In this document: one piece after another, positions 16,153 to 24,544 of the stretch | How positions within the stretch are numbered: position 1 is the first letter of the stretch | Layout: each line of letters begins with the position of its first letter | Origin: a virus | Direction: 5' to 3' (one strand) | IMG/VR virus record: IMGVR_UViG_3300005731_000013 | Coordinates: 62,001-126,000 of that record | Length of the DNA: 64,000 nucleotides | Position numbers and translations under genes: made by a program | Notes under the pieces: generated by a model | Databases searched by the model: none | Seen by the model: the letters and a program-made list of their open reading frames with translations, nothing else | Told to the model about the DNA's origin: nothing

Positions 16153-18720
16153 TTATTCAGTATTACTTATTTCAAATGATGTAAACCCATTTTCTTTTAC
16201 AACATTCAAAATTTTATGAATTCTCCCAACAAGTTCTTCTCTGTGTGAAATTAGGAAAATATTCTTATTACGCTCTCGATTCATTTTCTTCAAAACCAAA
16301 AGCGCACTTTCTACACCGTTTTGGTCTAAACCACTATCAATAAGTTCATCAATAGCCATAAAGTCAATAGGCATATTTGTACATTCATGAACATCACGGA
16401 ACGCCCAACTTAGTCCAAGAATGAGTCGATTGCGCTCACCTCTACTTAGATTGTCAAAATCCAAATCACGTCCTAATTCAGTAATTTCTACTGACAGGTC
16501 ACTTTGGAAGATAACCTCATGTGGCAGACCTAATTTAGTTAGATAATAATTCAATCTCAAATTCAAATATTGTAAATTTTGTTCAATAATGCGTTTACGA
16601 ACAAAGCTATCTTTGTTGGTCAACAATTTCAGCAAGAAATCTTGGTGCTCGCGCAAATTGTGCAACTCATTCATTGTTTCCCAGTCAATTTCTTGAATCC
16701 CACTCTGCTCCAAAATTTCAATTTGATCGCAATATGGATCTTCAGCATTCATTGTTGATTCTAATTGGTTTTGTAATGATGTCAATTGACTTTGTTGTTC
16801 ATATGCTTCTTGTGCAGTAGCATATTTTGTGACAGGAATTGAAGGCTGAATTACGATGTTATCTAATTTAGAAGATAATTCAACAGTTGCTTCATTATAT
16901 TGGCTAATCAAATTATCAAAATCAGCAACAGCCGCGGCCTTTGTTTGCATGATTTGTTCATGTTGCTCATCATGAATATCTTGGCCGCAAGCGTAACATG
17001 TATGCTCTTTAGCAGCATTTAGATCATTCAATGCCTTTTCTTTAAGGCGTGATTCTCGTTGAATACTTGCTTCTAACGTAGCAATTTCTTTTTTAATTTC
17101 CGCACTTTCAGCATGTTTACGATTATATTCTTCTAAATCGATATGTTGTTGTAGCTCATGTTCTAAATCAAGTTTTGACAGGAAATCAATTGATTTAGTC
17201 AATAATTCGATTTCTTCGTTATTCTTATTAGCCCATACCCGCTGTCTTCGTTTTAAATCTGAAATGCTTTTTTCAATTTGCTCATTAGCATTTTTGATAC
17301 CATTAATACGAAATTCTTCTTCTTTGATTTTATCTTTTGTGTTTTTCAATAACTCTCGTAACACAACAGCTTTTTCACTTAGCATTGTTATGCCTAGCAA
17401 ATTCTCAATAATTTCCCGTTGATCATTTGCTCGTAATGCAAGAAATGGTTCATTATATGTGTTCAATGCAACCAAATGTTTGAACATTAAATGATTCATG
17501 CCTACTACTTTTTCAATTTCAAGTTGGGTTAATCTTGATTCGCCTTGTCCTTCATCAGTTTCTTCAACATTTACACCATCTACTAAAAATCGCAATACAT
17601 TAGGACTGCGCCCCCGTTCAATTCGATAATGGGTCTGATTTATATCAAATTCAACAGTCACCAACATACCTTTTGAATTTGTCTTGTTGATTAAATTATT
17701 CTTCTTAATATTACTAATAGCATTGCCATATAATGCATAGCTCAATGCATTTACCATAGTGGTGTTATGAGTTACAATAAAATCATCAGTAATATATAGA
17801 TGATCTGGATGATTGATCATGATACACTGTGCTTTATCTTTTCCAATGAATTTGATATCAGTGATTTTCAGACCATTTGTATTATCTGTATTGGTCAATC
17901 TATCCTTCAACGTTGGATCAGTTACAAGTGACTGCAAGTCATTATGTTTTATATATAGGTGATTGACGCCATCAACTTCATCTATATTTACAATCCCACC
18001 AACACTGCGAATCAAAAATTGCAAGTCATGTGCTAATAATTTATCATATGTAGAATAACGAAGAATCTTGCTATCACAAAACCCATTTACATCCATTAAA
18101 CCTTGAATCAATGCTTTCCGTTGTGACAATGATGCAAATTTATAAGGACCAATCAAATTATAGCCGATTGGCGAGGTTCTATAAACTAAATCATTATTTC
18201 CTAATAATACACCAGTTGAATATGGATCTGCAGGCAGGATAACGTGAAAAATATCATCTATTGGGTCCACCAAAGGAATAAACATTTCATTCTTGACATC
18301 AAGATTCATGATTTCAGTTGTAGACAATGTCATATATTCTGTAGGATCATCAAAAGAATTTGACTTAACATTCCATAAATGATCTCCACAAGCATGAGTT
18401 TTTCGTCCATCCTCAAATGTTAATTCATAAATGTCAACCATACCTTGAGGAAAAATACCAATTACAGATGCATTTTTGCCATCCGGAGTAGATACTACAT
18501 CATGAAGTTTGATATCACCCATGGTCGTCCAACCCTTAGGTGTGTGAATCTTGCTATATAGCGGTTGTGCTTTGCCTACACCATTTCTTGACCCATCACC
18601 TCCAAGATCCAGGTTATTACCTAATACAAGTGTCAATCCTGAGTCTTCAAAATTAATTGCTTGGGTGATGTTGCCAACACTCAAAAAGTTTTTAATTGTT
18701 ACATTTTTGATTTTGATCAT
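16153..18720 (-). CDS. 46: gp46 recombination/repair ATPase subunit (Rad50/SbcC-like) interrupted by an intein
   Basis: With gp47 it forms the Mre11-Rad50-type nuclease that resects DNA ends for recombination-dependent replication in T4. The 855-residue precursor has an N-terminal ATPase half (MIKIKNVTIKNFLSVGNI), a Walker A motif split after Lys50 (GSRNGVGK, then TTMVNALS from residue 320), a central coiled coil with a zinc hook CYAC (Cys575, Cys578), an ABC signature LSRGERN (about 758-764), Walker B IDFMAIDE (785-792) and a switch His (LISHREEL). Removing the intein (residues 51-319) leaves 586 residues, close to T4 gp46 (560). The start overlaps the end of the upstream nuclease gene by 29 bases. 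Activity requires splicing, because the P-loop is otherwise broken. Confidence 0.95.
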   Translation of the reverse strand: MIKIKNVTIKNFLSVGNITQAINFEDSGLTLVLGNNLDLGGDGSRNGVGKAQPLYSKIHTPKGWTTMGDIKLHDVVSTPDGKNASVIGIFPQGMVDIYELTFEDGRKTHACGDHLWNVKSNSFDDPTEYMTLSTTEIMNLDVKNEMFIPLVDPIDDIFHVILPADPYSTGVLLGNNDLVYRTSPIGYNLIGPYKFASLSQRKALIQGLMDVNGFCDSKILRYSTYDKLLAHDLQFLIRSVGGIVNIDEVDGVNHLYIKHNDLQSLVTDPTLKDRLTNTDNTNGLKITDIKFIGKDKAQCIMINHPDHLYITDDFIVTHNTTMVNALSYALYGNAISNIKKNNLINKTNSKGMLVTVEFDINQTHYRIERGRSPNVLRFLVDGVNVEETDEGQGESRLTQLEIEKVVGMNHLMFKHLVALNTYNEPFLALRANDQREIIENLLGITMLSEKAVVLRELLKNTKDKIKEEEFRINGIKNANEQIEKSISDLKRRQRVWANKNNEEIELLTKSIDFLSKLDLEHELQQHIDLEEYNRKHAESAEIKKEIATLEASIQRESRLKEKALNDLNAAKEHTCYACGQDIHDEQHEQIMQTKAAAVADFDNLISQYNEATVELSSKLDNIVIQPSIPVTKYATAQEAYEQQSQLTSLQNQLESTMNAEDPYCDQIEILEQSGIQEIDWETMNELHNLREHQDFLLKLLTNKDSFVRKRIIEQNLQYLNLRLNYYLTKLGLPHEVIFQSDLSVEITELGRDLDFDNLSRGERNRLILGLSWAFRDVHECTNMPIDFMAIDELIDSGLDQNGVESALLVLKKMNRERNKNIFLISHREELVGRIHKILNVVKENGFTSFEISNTE
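17764..18570 (-). mobile_element. class 3 (WCT) intein in the gp46 P-loop
   Basis: 269 residues (precursor 51-319). It begins AQPLYSKIHTPKGW, so residue 1 is Ala rather than Cys or Ser, and ends FIVTHN before Thr+1. Block B is CGDHLW (His114, Trp116), block F is AQCIMI (Cys299) and block G has Thr317 before His-Asn. Trp, Cys and Thr in these blocks are the WCT set of class 3 inteins, which start splicing from the block F Cys. A LAGLIDADG-like domain is present, but both catalytic Asp positions read Asn: GVLLGNND (about 170-177) and LIQGLMDVNGF (about 204-214). It is probably splicing-competent but no longer homing-competent. Confidence 0.85.
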
Positions 18721-20293
18721 TAGTCCAGTTCCATTCAGTTTTTCCTGAATCCCATATTCTTAGAATGCCTGCATTGTCCATCATTTCTTTTTCAGTTAAA
18801 ATACAGTTATAATGTTCAGGTAATTTTAGTTTTATTTGTTGTTTTGTGAAATGGCTGCAATGTTTTAATTCACCATTAAATAGATATTGATATGACGGAG
18901 GAAGAGTCTTGCCTTTTGTGAATTTACATTGAGAATACACATCTCCAGTAAACCAATCATTCATTGAAAAGCTTACAACATTGTTAAATTTGAGTTCTTT
19001 TTGCGCATGAGCAAATGTTTTGCTGAATAACCCTGGGTGTGTTTTGTTATCAGTTGCCCAACGTTTGAGTTCAAATCTCCTAGATTGTCTTGACCCTCTT
19101 GTCCAGCCAAATGTCATAACTCCGATTAAATTATTTTGCTTGTCATATGCACCCCAATAACTTGTGCTTATAACAAAGCTTTGTAAATGATATTTATTTA
19201 AAAACTTCCTGGCACTTTTGGCGTCAATTTTAGAAATATAACATTGACGCGCCCCTATACCTTTTTGCTTGATATGCACATGTGTTTTGATTAATTCAAT
19301 AATTTTTTCTTTTTGTGTATGCCAAGTTGATTCAGAAATTTGTAATAACGTTATATTTTGATCTTTACATTTTTGCCATTTGTTATAATGATAATCTTTA
19401 GATTTGAACAAATCACTATGCCAATAATCGCCATTACATTCAATAGCTAAATTATAATCAGGTAAGTAAAAATCTAACTCTTGGGGATGAATAATATTGC
19501 GGTCATTGAACACAATATTAGTCAAATTTAAATTATCCAATACTGCTTTAATTTCTGTTTCAAAATTGCTACAATAAAATTTAAAATCTATGTCGTATTT
19601 TTTAATATGATTATATACAGTATATTGATCAACACCTAGTTTTTTAGCAACATTCAAAACTGAATTATGTTTAAGTAATTCAGTTAATTGTGATTCATCT
19701 AATAGGATTTGTTTTGCGAGGTCAGATATATGTTGCTGACTTGGATGACCATTATATCTTGCATGATTGGATTGTAATGTTTTTTGTTTGATAATATCTG
19801 CTTGGGCAGGATTTAATACACCATATTTTTCTAAAGTTGTTTGCTGTGCTTTATATTTTAAAGAATCTGATTGCATAGCATATTCTACATCATGTCGGTC
19901 CAACATTGTAGATTTGAATTTAGATTTTAACAATTCAGATTGTAATGCATGTTCATGGCCATAACGTTCAGTCATTGTAAATTTGAATTTAGATTTTAAC
20001 AATTCAGATTGTAATGCATGTTTATGACCATAACGTTCAATCATAGTGTTATTTTTTGCAGTTTTAAATGATTCACTATTTGCACGACATTTTGCAGAAC
20101 AAAATGATGCGTAGTTTTTTCTCTGCCATTTTACAATATTATTGCATTCAATACAAGTAGGAATATGTGCGATATCATTTATTAAATGCCAAACAATTTG
20201 ACGAGCATTAGTTGAATTAACAATATTATCATCCAAGGCTGAATAATCAATATCAGATAAATCTGACATTGTTAACCGACTCTTATCCCACAA
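18692..20293 (-). CDS. Homing-endonuclease-like protein 3, between gp47 and gp46
   Basis: 533 residues from a TTG at 20293. An ATG at 20269 (MSDLSDIDYS) is an alternative. No strong Shine-Dalgarno sequence is seen. Same domains as the gene at 1220: ARQIVWHL, Cys-rich motifs (IPTCIECN, FCSAKC), RYGHKHALQSELLKSK-type repeats of which two are nearly identical in tandem (about residues 85-125), a helix-turn-helix (VAKKLGVDQYTVYNHI), a VSR-like nuclease (FETEI, ELDFYLPDYNLAIECNGDYW; about 240-330) and the C-terminal GNAT/Mom-like domain (WGAYDKQNNLIGVMTFGWTR, FELKRW, GLFSKTF, VVSFSMNDWFTGDVY), ending IWDSGKTEWNW. It splits the normally adjacent genes 47 and 46, starting 10 bases after the gp47 stop and overlapping the gp46 start. 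Confidence 0.75.
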   Translation of the reverse strand: MWDKSRLTMSDLSDIDYSALDDNIVNSTNARQIVWHLINDIAHIPTCIECNNIVKWQRKNYASFCSAKCRANSESFKTAKNNTMIERYGHKHALQSELLKSKFKFTMTERYGHEHALQSELLKSKFKSTMLDRHDVEYAMQSDSLKYKAQQTTLEKYGVLNPAQADIIKQKTLQSNHARYNGHPSQQHISDLAKQILLDESQLTELLKHNSVLNVAKKLGVDQYTVYNHIKKYDIDFKFYCSNFETEIKAVLDNLNLTNIVFNDRNIIHPQELDFYLPDYNLAIECNGDYWHSDLFKSKDYHYNKWQKCKDQNITLLQISESTWHTQKEKIIELIKTHVHIKQKGIGARQCYISKIDAKSARKFLNKYHLQSFVISTSYWGAYDKQNNLIGVMTFGWTRGSRQSRRFELKRWATDNKTHPGLFSKTFAHAQKELKFNNVVSFSMNDWFTGDVYSQCKFTKGKTLPPSYQYLFNGELKHCSHFTKQQIKLKLPEHYNCILTEKEMMDNAGILRIWDSGKTEWNWTNDQNQKCNN

Positions 20294-20303
20294 CTTGTTT
20301 AAA

Positions 20304-21323
20304 TTATAAGTTATTATATATATCCATTAATAATTTTTGACTAATAATGTCACTTTCAACAGATTGCAATTGATTATATACAATTTGATCTACACTTTCG
20401 ACAATTATTTCGCCATTGTTGACGGTTTCTGCTGAAATTTCTTCTTTCTTCATAGGAACAAGACTTAATTCACGAGGATTAAATTGTGCCATAAATGTTT
20501 CTTTAATAAAGTTAGCTTCTTCGTAACTAATAGGAACATCAAGCATTGTTCTGCAATAAGTTTTATCATTCAGGTAGTCCTCAGGTGCATCAATTAAATC
20601 ACTAAGATTAATGCGAATGTAGCGCGGGCCGTCATAATTGACATAAGTTGGTTCACCTCCCCACTCTAAAAACATGCAACCACGGTCGTCATCCCATGCA
20701 TCAGCATAGTTATGTGCAAAAGGACTACCTAAATAATGAACTTTTTCTCGAATTTGTCGTTTATGGAAATGTCCTGAAAACACATAGTCAGCAGCATGGA
20801 AGTCAGCAGTTTGCAACTCACCATAGTCTGGCATTTCTACAATTGCGTTCATCATAAAATGTGGCAACTCAAAATGTCCAAAAACATATTTACTTTTGAG
20901 CTTTTTCATTTTTTTCCATTCATCACCAATTAACCAAGGAACAAGAGCAACATTACCTTGTTCTAAAATATCATCATTGATGATGTGAATATTTTCAAAT
21001 AATTCGCCATACGGAAAAGAATTGATTTCACGTTTTTCCCTATAGAATAAGTCGTGATTACCAACCAACATATAGATATCATCAAAAGCATCACTTAATG
21101 CCTTAAGATTGCTGACTGAGTAATTTAATGTAGACACATTGACACTTGACCTATTATGATGTAGATCACCAAGAAAAATGCACGTCTCACAACCACGTGC
21201 TTTAGATTCTTTGATAAACCAAGTTACAAATTCTTCACAATCAATGTTGTGTGTGCGACTGTTATTACGGTAGCCGAAATGTATGTCTGTGAAACATGCG
21301 GCGTGTTTAAATAAATTTGACAA
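20304..21323 (-). CDS. 47: gp47 recombination endonuclease subunit (Mre11/SbcD-like)
   Basis: Metal-dependent nuclease partner of gp46 at DNA ends. 339 residues, the same length as T4 gp47. All calcineurin-type metal motifs are visible: FTDIHFG (Asp13, His15), LGDLHH (Asp52), VGNHD (Asn88-His89-Asp90), FGHFE (His149) and SGHFHKRQ (His184, His186). It starts at a TTG (21323) with AGGAAAAATA upstream. A sigma70-like promoter (-35 TTGACT at 21370-21375, -10 TAGAAT at 21347-21352, spacer 17) precedes it, with the -35 box overlapping the end of the upstream homing endonuclease gene. This is consistent with early expression. Confidence 0.95.
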   Translation of the reverse strand: MSNLFKHAACFTDIHFGYRNNSRTHNIDCEEFVTWFIKESKARGCETCIFLGDLHHNRSSVNVSTLNYSVSNLKALSDAFDDIYMLVGNHDLFYREKREINSFPYGELFENIHIINDDILEQGNVALVPWLIGDEWKKMKKLKSKYVFGHFELPHFMMNAIVEMPDYGELQTADFHAADYVFSGHFHKRQIREKVHYLGSPFAHNYADAWDDDRGCMFLEWGGEPTYVNYDGPRYIRINLSDLIDAPEDYLNDKTYCRTMLDVPISYEEANFIKETFMAQFNPRELSLVPMKKEEISAETVNNGEIIVESVDQIVYNQLQSVESDIISQKLLMDIYNNL

Positions 21324-21346
21324 ATATTTTTCCTATATATACTATA

Positions 21347-21375
21347 ATTCTACTTATTAACCTATTGAAAGTCAA
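21347..21375 (-). promoter_or_regulatory. sigma70-like promoter of gp47
   Basis: The minus strand reads TTGACT, 17 bases, TAGAAT. Five of six bases match consensus in each box. It lies directly before gp47. Confidence 0.55.
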
Positions 21376-22916
21376 CAATTTTTCCATATCCACTCAATTT
21401 TTCCACTATCCCAAATACATGGTATGTGCAACAATTCCATCATTTCTTTTTCAGTCAAATTTTTATCAAAAATATCTGGAAATTGTTGTTTTATACGAGC
21501 CTTTGTGAAATTACTGCAATGTGTTCGTTTATTTCGCCAAACATAAAAATATGAGGGAGGAACAACGTTCGCTGCATGAAATTGATTGCAATCATACAAT
21601 TGACCATCAAACCAATCATTCATTGAAAACGAGACTATTTCATTAAATCCGATATCTTTCTGTGCTTGTTTGAATATTTTACTGAACAGACCAGGATGCG
21701 TTTTATTATCTGATACCCAACGTTTTAATTCGAACCGTCTAGATTGTCTTGACCCTCTTGTCCATCCAAATGTCATAACAGCAATTAGTGTATCATTGTC
21801 GAATGCACCATAATGGATTCCACCAACAAAATTTTGTAAATGATATTTGTCAACAAATGGTCTAGCCATTGCTGCATTGATGACAGATATATCCGCTTTC
21901 CGTCCACCTATACCTTTTGGTTTATTATGCAATTTTGATTGTATTAATGCTTTGACTTTATCAAAATTTGACACAAAATCACATTCAAATATTTGAATAA
22001 GAGATATATTGTTTTCGTTAGCCAAGCGCCATTTATTAAAATGATAATTCTTGTCTTTGAATTTGTTGGAATGCCAATAATCACCGTTACATTCAATACC
22101 TAGATTTAATTCAGGAAGCCATATATCTATTTCAAAAGGAGGTATGATGTTATATGAATTTTGTTCTATTTTGATATCAGAGTTGATAGATTTGATAATG
22201 TCAACAATACCAGTCTCCAAGTAACTTGATTTTTTACATATATTATTAGTATCGATATCATGTACAGAAATATATCTAATGATAGTATTGCGGTCAACAG
22301 ATAGATGAGAGGCTAATGTTCCAGGAGTCATATTTGATAATGCAGTCTCGAATATACGCTTGTCTTCTAAAAACGACAAAATATCCGAAGACATATTAAT
22401 ATGGGAAATATGTTCCACGCCGTATTTTTTGAGTAAGGTTTGTTTTCTATTTTTAGAACCAACAATAGAATTTTGATTAGTAGCAAAAGAGTGAATGTCA
22501 GGATTTTGGAATGAAAACTCATAGCCATATTGTTCTAACATTGTTTTTGATCGTTTTAATTGTGATGTGGGATTTTGAAATGAATAATTATAACCGTGGC
22601 TCTTTAAATTTGATTCAGCCAATGTTTTTTTAAATTTACCACATCTTGCTCTGCATTTTGCTGAACAATATTGTGGATATTGATTGCGGTCTGCATTCCA
22701 TTTTAAAGACTTAGAACAGTTATCATTTTGACAAATAGGCACCTCGACTATTTGATTTTTACAATGCCAAATTATTTGACGGGCTTTAAACTTATTCCAA
22801 TCTGTGGGAATAATATCCCATAGATCAGATTTCTTAATCATATTAATGGTGACTATTTGCTTATTTGAAAATTCATCGTCAATTATTCGATTTGCCTGTG
22901 TGAATTGTATAGACAT
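21372..22916 (-). CDS. Homing-endonuclease-like protein 4, between gp55 and gp47
   Basis: 514 residues, ATG at 22916, 16 bases after the gp55 stop, with no clear Shine-Dalgarno sequence. Architecture matches the other three: KARQIIWHCK, Cys pairs (VPICQNDNC, YCSAKCRARC), repeats (YNYSFQNPTSQLKRSKTMLE and a YEFSFQNPDIHS copy), a helix-turn-helix (LASHLSVDRNTIIRYI), a VSR-like nuclease segment (LETGI, EIDIWLPELNLGIECNGDYW; about 235-320) and the GNAT/Mom-like C-terminus (GAFDNDTLIAVMTFGWTRGS, FELKRW, GLFSKIF, IVSFSMNDWFDGQLY), ending IWDSGKIEWIW. The C-terminal half is very close to the copy at 18692, indicating recent duplication or recombination between copies. It interrupts the gp55-gp47 neighbourhood. 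Confidence 0.75.
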   Translation of the reverse strand: MSIQFTQANRIIDDEFSNKQIVTINMIKKSDLWDIIPTDWNKFKARQIIWHCKNQIVEVPICQNDNCSKSLKWNADRNQYPQYCSAKCRARCGKFKKTLAESNLKSHGYNYSFQNPTSQLKRSKTMLEQYGYEFSFQNPDIHSFATNQNSIVGSKNRKQTLLKKYGVEHISHINMSSDILSFLEDKRIFETALSNMTPGTLASHLSVDRNTIIRYISVHDIDTNNICKKSSYLETGIVDIIKSINSDIKIEQNSYNIIPPFEIDIWLPELNLGIECNGDYWHSNKFKDKNYHFNKWRLANENNISLIQIFECDFVSNFDKVKALIQSKLHNKPKGIGGRKADISVINAAMARPFVDKYHLQNFVGGIHYGAFDNDTLIAVMTFGWTRGSRQSRRFELKRWVSDNKTHPGLFSKIFKQAQKDIGFNEIVSFSMNDWFDGQLYDCNQFHAANVVPPSYFYVWRNKRTHCSNFTKARIKQQFPDIFDKNLTEKEMMELLHIPCIWDSGKIEWIWKNC

Positions 22917-22931
22917 AATGATAGTCTTATA

Positions 22932-23825
22932 TTATAAAATGTTATACCCGCGATCACGCAACTCTTGATTTTGCTTTTCTTCATCTTCTTCACGAGCACG
23001 TTGTTGTGCTGCTTCATCATCCAATTGACGATTGAAACTTGGCATATATCCGCCATCTTGTAATATATCATCACGAATATGCTGATTTCGTTTTTCTAAA
23101 TTAAGAACACGAGTGAATGAATTTTGTAGGACACGAGTATAATAAGCAAACGGATTGTCACTTCTCGCTTCGTTAAATTTTAATCCAACTTCACTTAGTT
23201 GCAATAATGCAGCACTTTGCATTTCATCATTATACGTATAACCACGCCAATTGCCTCGCATTGCATAACGTTCGACTAATTTGATCATCATTTTAGCTAA
23301 TGTTGGAGTTAGTCTACCATGATCTACACTGAAACACCCATTATCAAACCCGCCACTCCAATGACTTCTTGCCACTTCACGAAGTTCATCATTAACATAT
23401 GCATAATGTTTGAATGGAGGGAAATTACATTTTGTATGCAAGTCTGCTTCGGTTTTTGGATTCTTTTTACGATCGGGTGTTTCAGGAATATGATCATACG
23501 TCATAACACGAAATACAATATCGTCATCAGGAATTGAAGCATCATCTACTTTGAACTCTGCTTGTTTTGGTTTTGTTGACCGTTGAGCGCCATTGGCTTC
23601 CCAATTTTTGATACCTGTTTCATAACCTGCACTAGACAGCTTTGCAGCATGGTTGATTTTTGCTTGTGTTACAACTTCGGGAGTGATTTCATCTACATTG
23701 TCGACAATAATGTCGAAATGTGAGTATGCGTCATCCATAGTGTAACAGAAACTCATTTTGCTTTTATGAATTTCTTTAAGAATGTCTTTATTATTAAGAT
23801 AGTTTGTTGCGCGTTTCCTCGCCAT
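22932..23825 (-). CDS. 55: Late transcription sigma factor gp55, with a large N-terminal insertion
   Basis: Directs host RNA polymerase to TATAAATA late promoters. 297 residues against 185 in T4. The start (ATNYLNNKDILKEI) matches T4 YVNNKELLQAI. The core from about residue 171 (LAKMMIKLVERYAMRGNWRG then YTYNDEMQSAALL, and NPFAYYTRVLQNSFTRVLNL) matches the T4 region with GYTQSWKQEMIADGI and NPHAYITQACFNAFVQRI. Between these lie about 140 residues absent from T4. The C-terminus is acidic and coiled, ending in a short hydrophobic GYNIL that could replace the clamp-binding tail of T4 gp55 (inference). A sigma70-like promoter (23846-23875) and Shine-Dalgarno AAGGAAAA precede it. Confidence 0.9.
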   Translation of the reverse strand: MARKRATNYLNNKDILKEIHKSKMSFCYTMDDAYSHFDIIVDNVDEITPEVVTQAKINHAAKLSSAGYETGIKNWEANGAQRSTKPKQAEFKVDDASIPDDDIVFRVMTYDHIPETPDRKKNPKTEADLHTKCNFPPFKHYAYVNDELREVARSHWSGGFDNGCFSVDHGRLTPTLAKMMIKLVERYAMRGNWRGYTYNDEMQSAALLQLSEVGLKFNEARSDNPFAYYTRVLQNSFTRVLNLEKRNQHIRDDILQDGGYMPSFNRQLDDEAAQQRAREEDEEKQNQELRDRGYNIL

Positions 23826-23845
23826 AGATTTTCCTTATTTGTTTC

Positions 23846-23875
23846 AATATAACATGGATAACCCATTGAAGTCAA
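23846..23875 (-). promoter_or_regulatory. sigma70-like promoter of gp55
   Basis: The minus strand reads TTGACT, 18 bases, TATATT (or 17 bases to TTATAT). The spacer holds an imperfect palindrome, ATGG-GTTAT-CCAT. It is divergent from the late promoter at 23891. Confidence 0.6.
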
Positions 23876-23890
23876 TAGATTTTTTTTGTG

Positions 23891-23898
23891 TATAAATA
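23891..23898 (+). promoter_or_regulatory. perfect late promoter TATAAATA of the baseplate operon
   Basis: An exact match to the T4 late consensus, 46 bases before the ATG at 23945, heading a run of five closely spaced baseplate genes. Confidence 0.75.
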
Positions 23899-23944
23899 TT
23901 ATTAAGAATGATTGAATATCATATATTTATTAGGTTGAAACATA

Positions 23945-24544
23945 ATGACAAGAGTAGATCAACGTGCGCGGTTATCAGCAAAACGTGCTTATAAAACAGC
24001 ATTTGGTGGGCCAGCATCAGTTTTGGAAAATACTAATGGAATTCTATTTCCATATACTCCGAATATTTCGGTTGCACATACTGCTGAATATGCACAATAT
24101 GATTTGGTGCATACAAATTACCAACAACAGGCGTTCAGTAGATCACGAAATCCAACAATACAGATCACAGGAACATTTATAAATCAAACTCCACGTGAAG
24201 CAAAATATACTATTGGTGTAATGCATTTTTTAAGAGTAGTAAGTAAGATGCATTATGGTATCAATGATGATGATGCAGGAACGCCGCCACCAGTATTGGA
24301 TTTTTCTGCATATGGGACTTATAATTTTTACAAAGTCCCGGTGTTGGTGAGCAGTTTTAATTTCATTTATGAAGATGGTGTTGATTATATAGAAACGGTA
24401 ACATCAGATGGTGAAACAGTTCAAATTCCGACATTGATGACCATTGCTATTGATCTGTTGCCACAATATAACCCGACCAAACAAAGTAATTTCAGTTTAT
24501 ATGATTTTGCTAACGGTGACGGTTACAAAGGAGGATTTATTTGA
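23945..24544 (+). CDS. Baseplate tail-tube initiator/cap-like protein (gp48/gp54-like)
   Basis: 199 residues. Features include a basic N-terminus (QRARLSAKRAYKTAFGGP), an extended beta segment (FPYTPNISVAHTAEYAQYDL then VHTNYQQQAFSRSRNPTIQI) and a C-terminal beta region (NFYKVPVLVSSFNFIYEDGV). This pattern is typical of the tube-domain proteins that cap the baseplate and start tail-tube growth. T4 gp48 (364 residues) and gp54 (320) are longer. It is first in the operon with gp53-like and hub genes, which supports gp48/gp54 function. The assignment to 48 rather than 54 is uncertain. Confidence 0.55.
   Translation: MTRVDQRARLSAKRAYKTAFGGPASVLENTNGILFPYTPNISVAHTAEYAQYDLVHTNYQQQAFSRSRNPTIQITGTFINQTPREAKYTIGVMHFLRVVSKMHYGINDDDAGTPPPVLDFSAYGTYNFYKVPVLVSSFNFIYEDGVDYIETVTSDGETVQIPTLMTIAIDLLPQYNPTKQSNFSLYDFANGDGYKGGFI

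Noticed and set aside
17764-18570. gp46 interruption as a group I intron or frameshifted insertion
   Set aside because: The frame is continuous, and intein splicing blocks with a terminal His-Asn/Thr junction are present.
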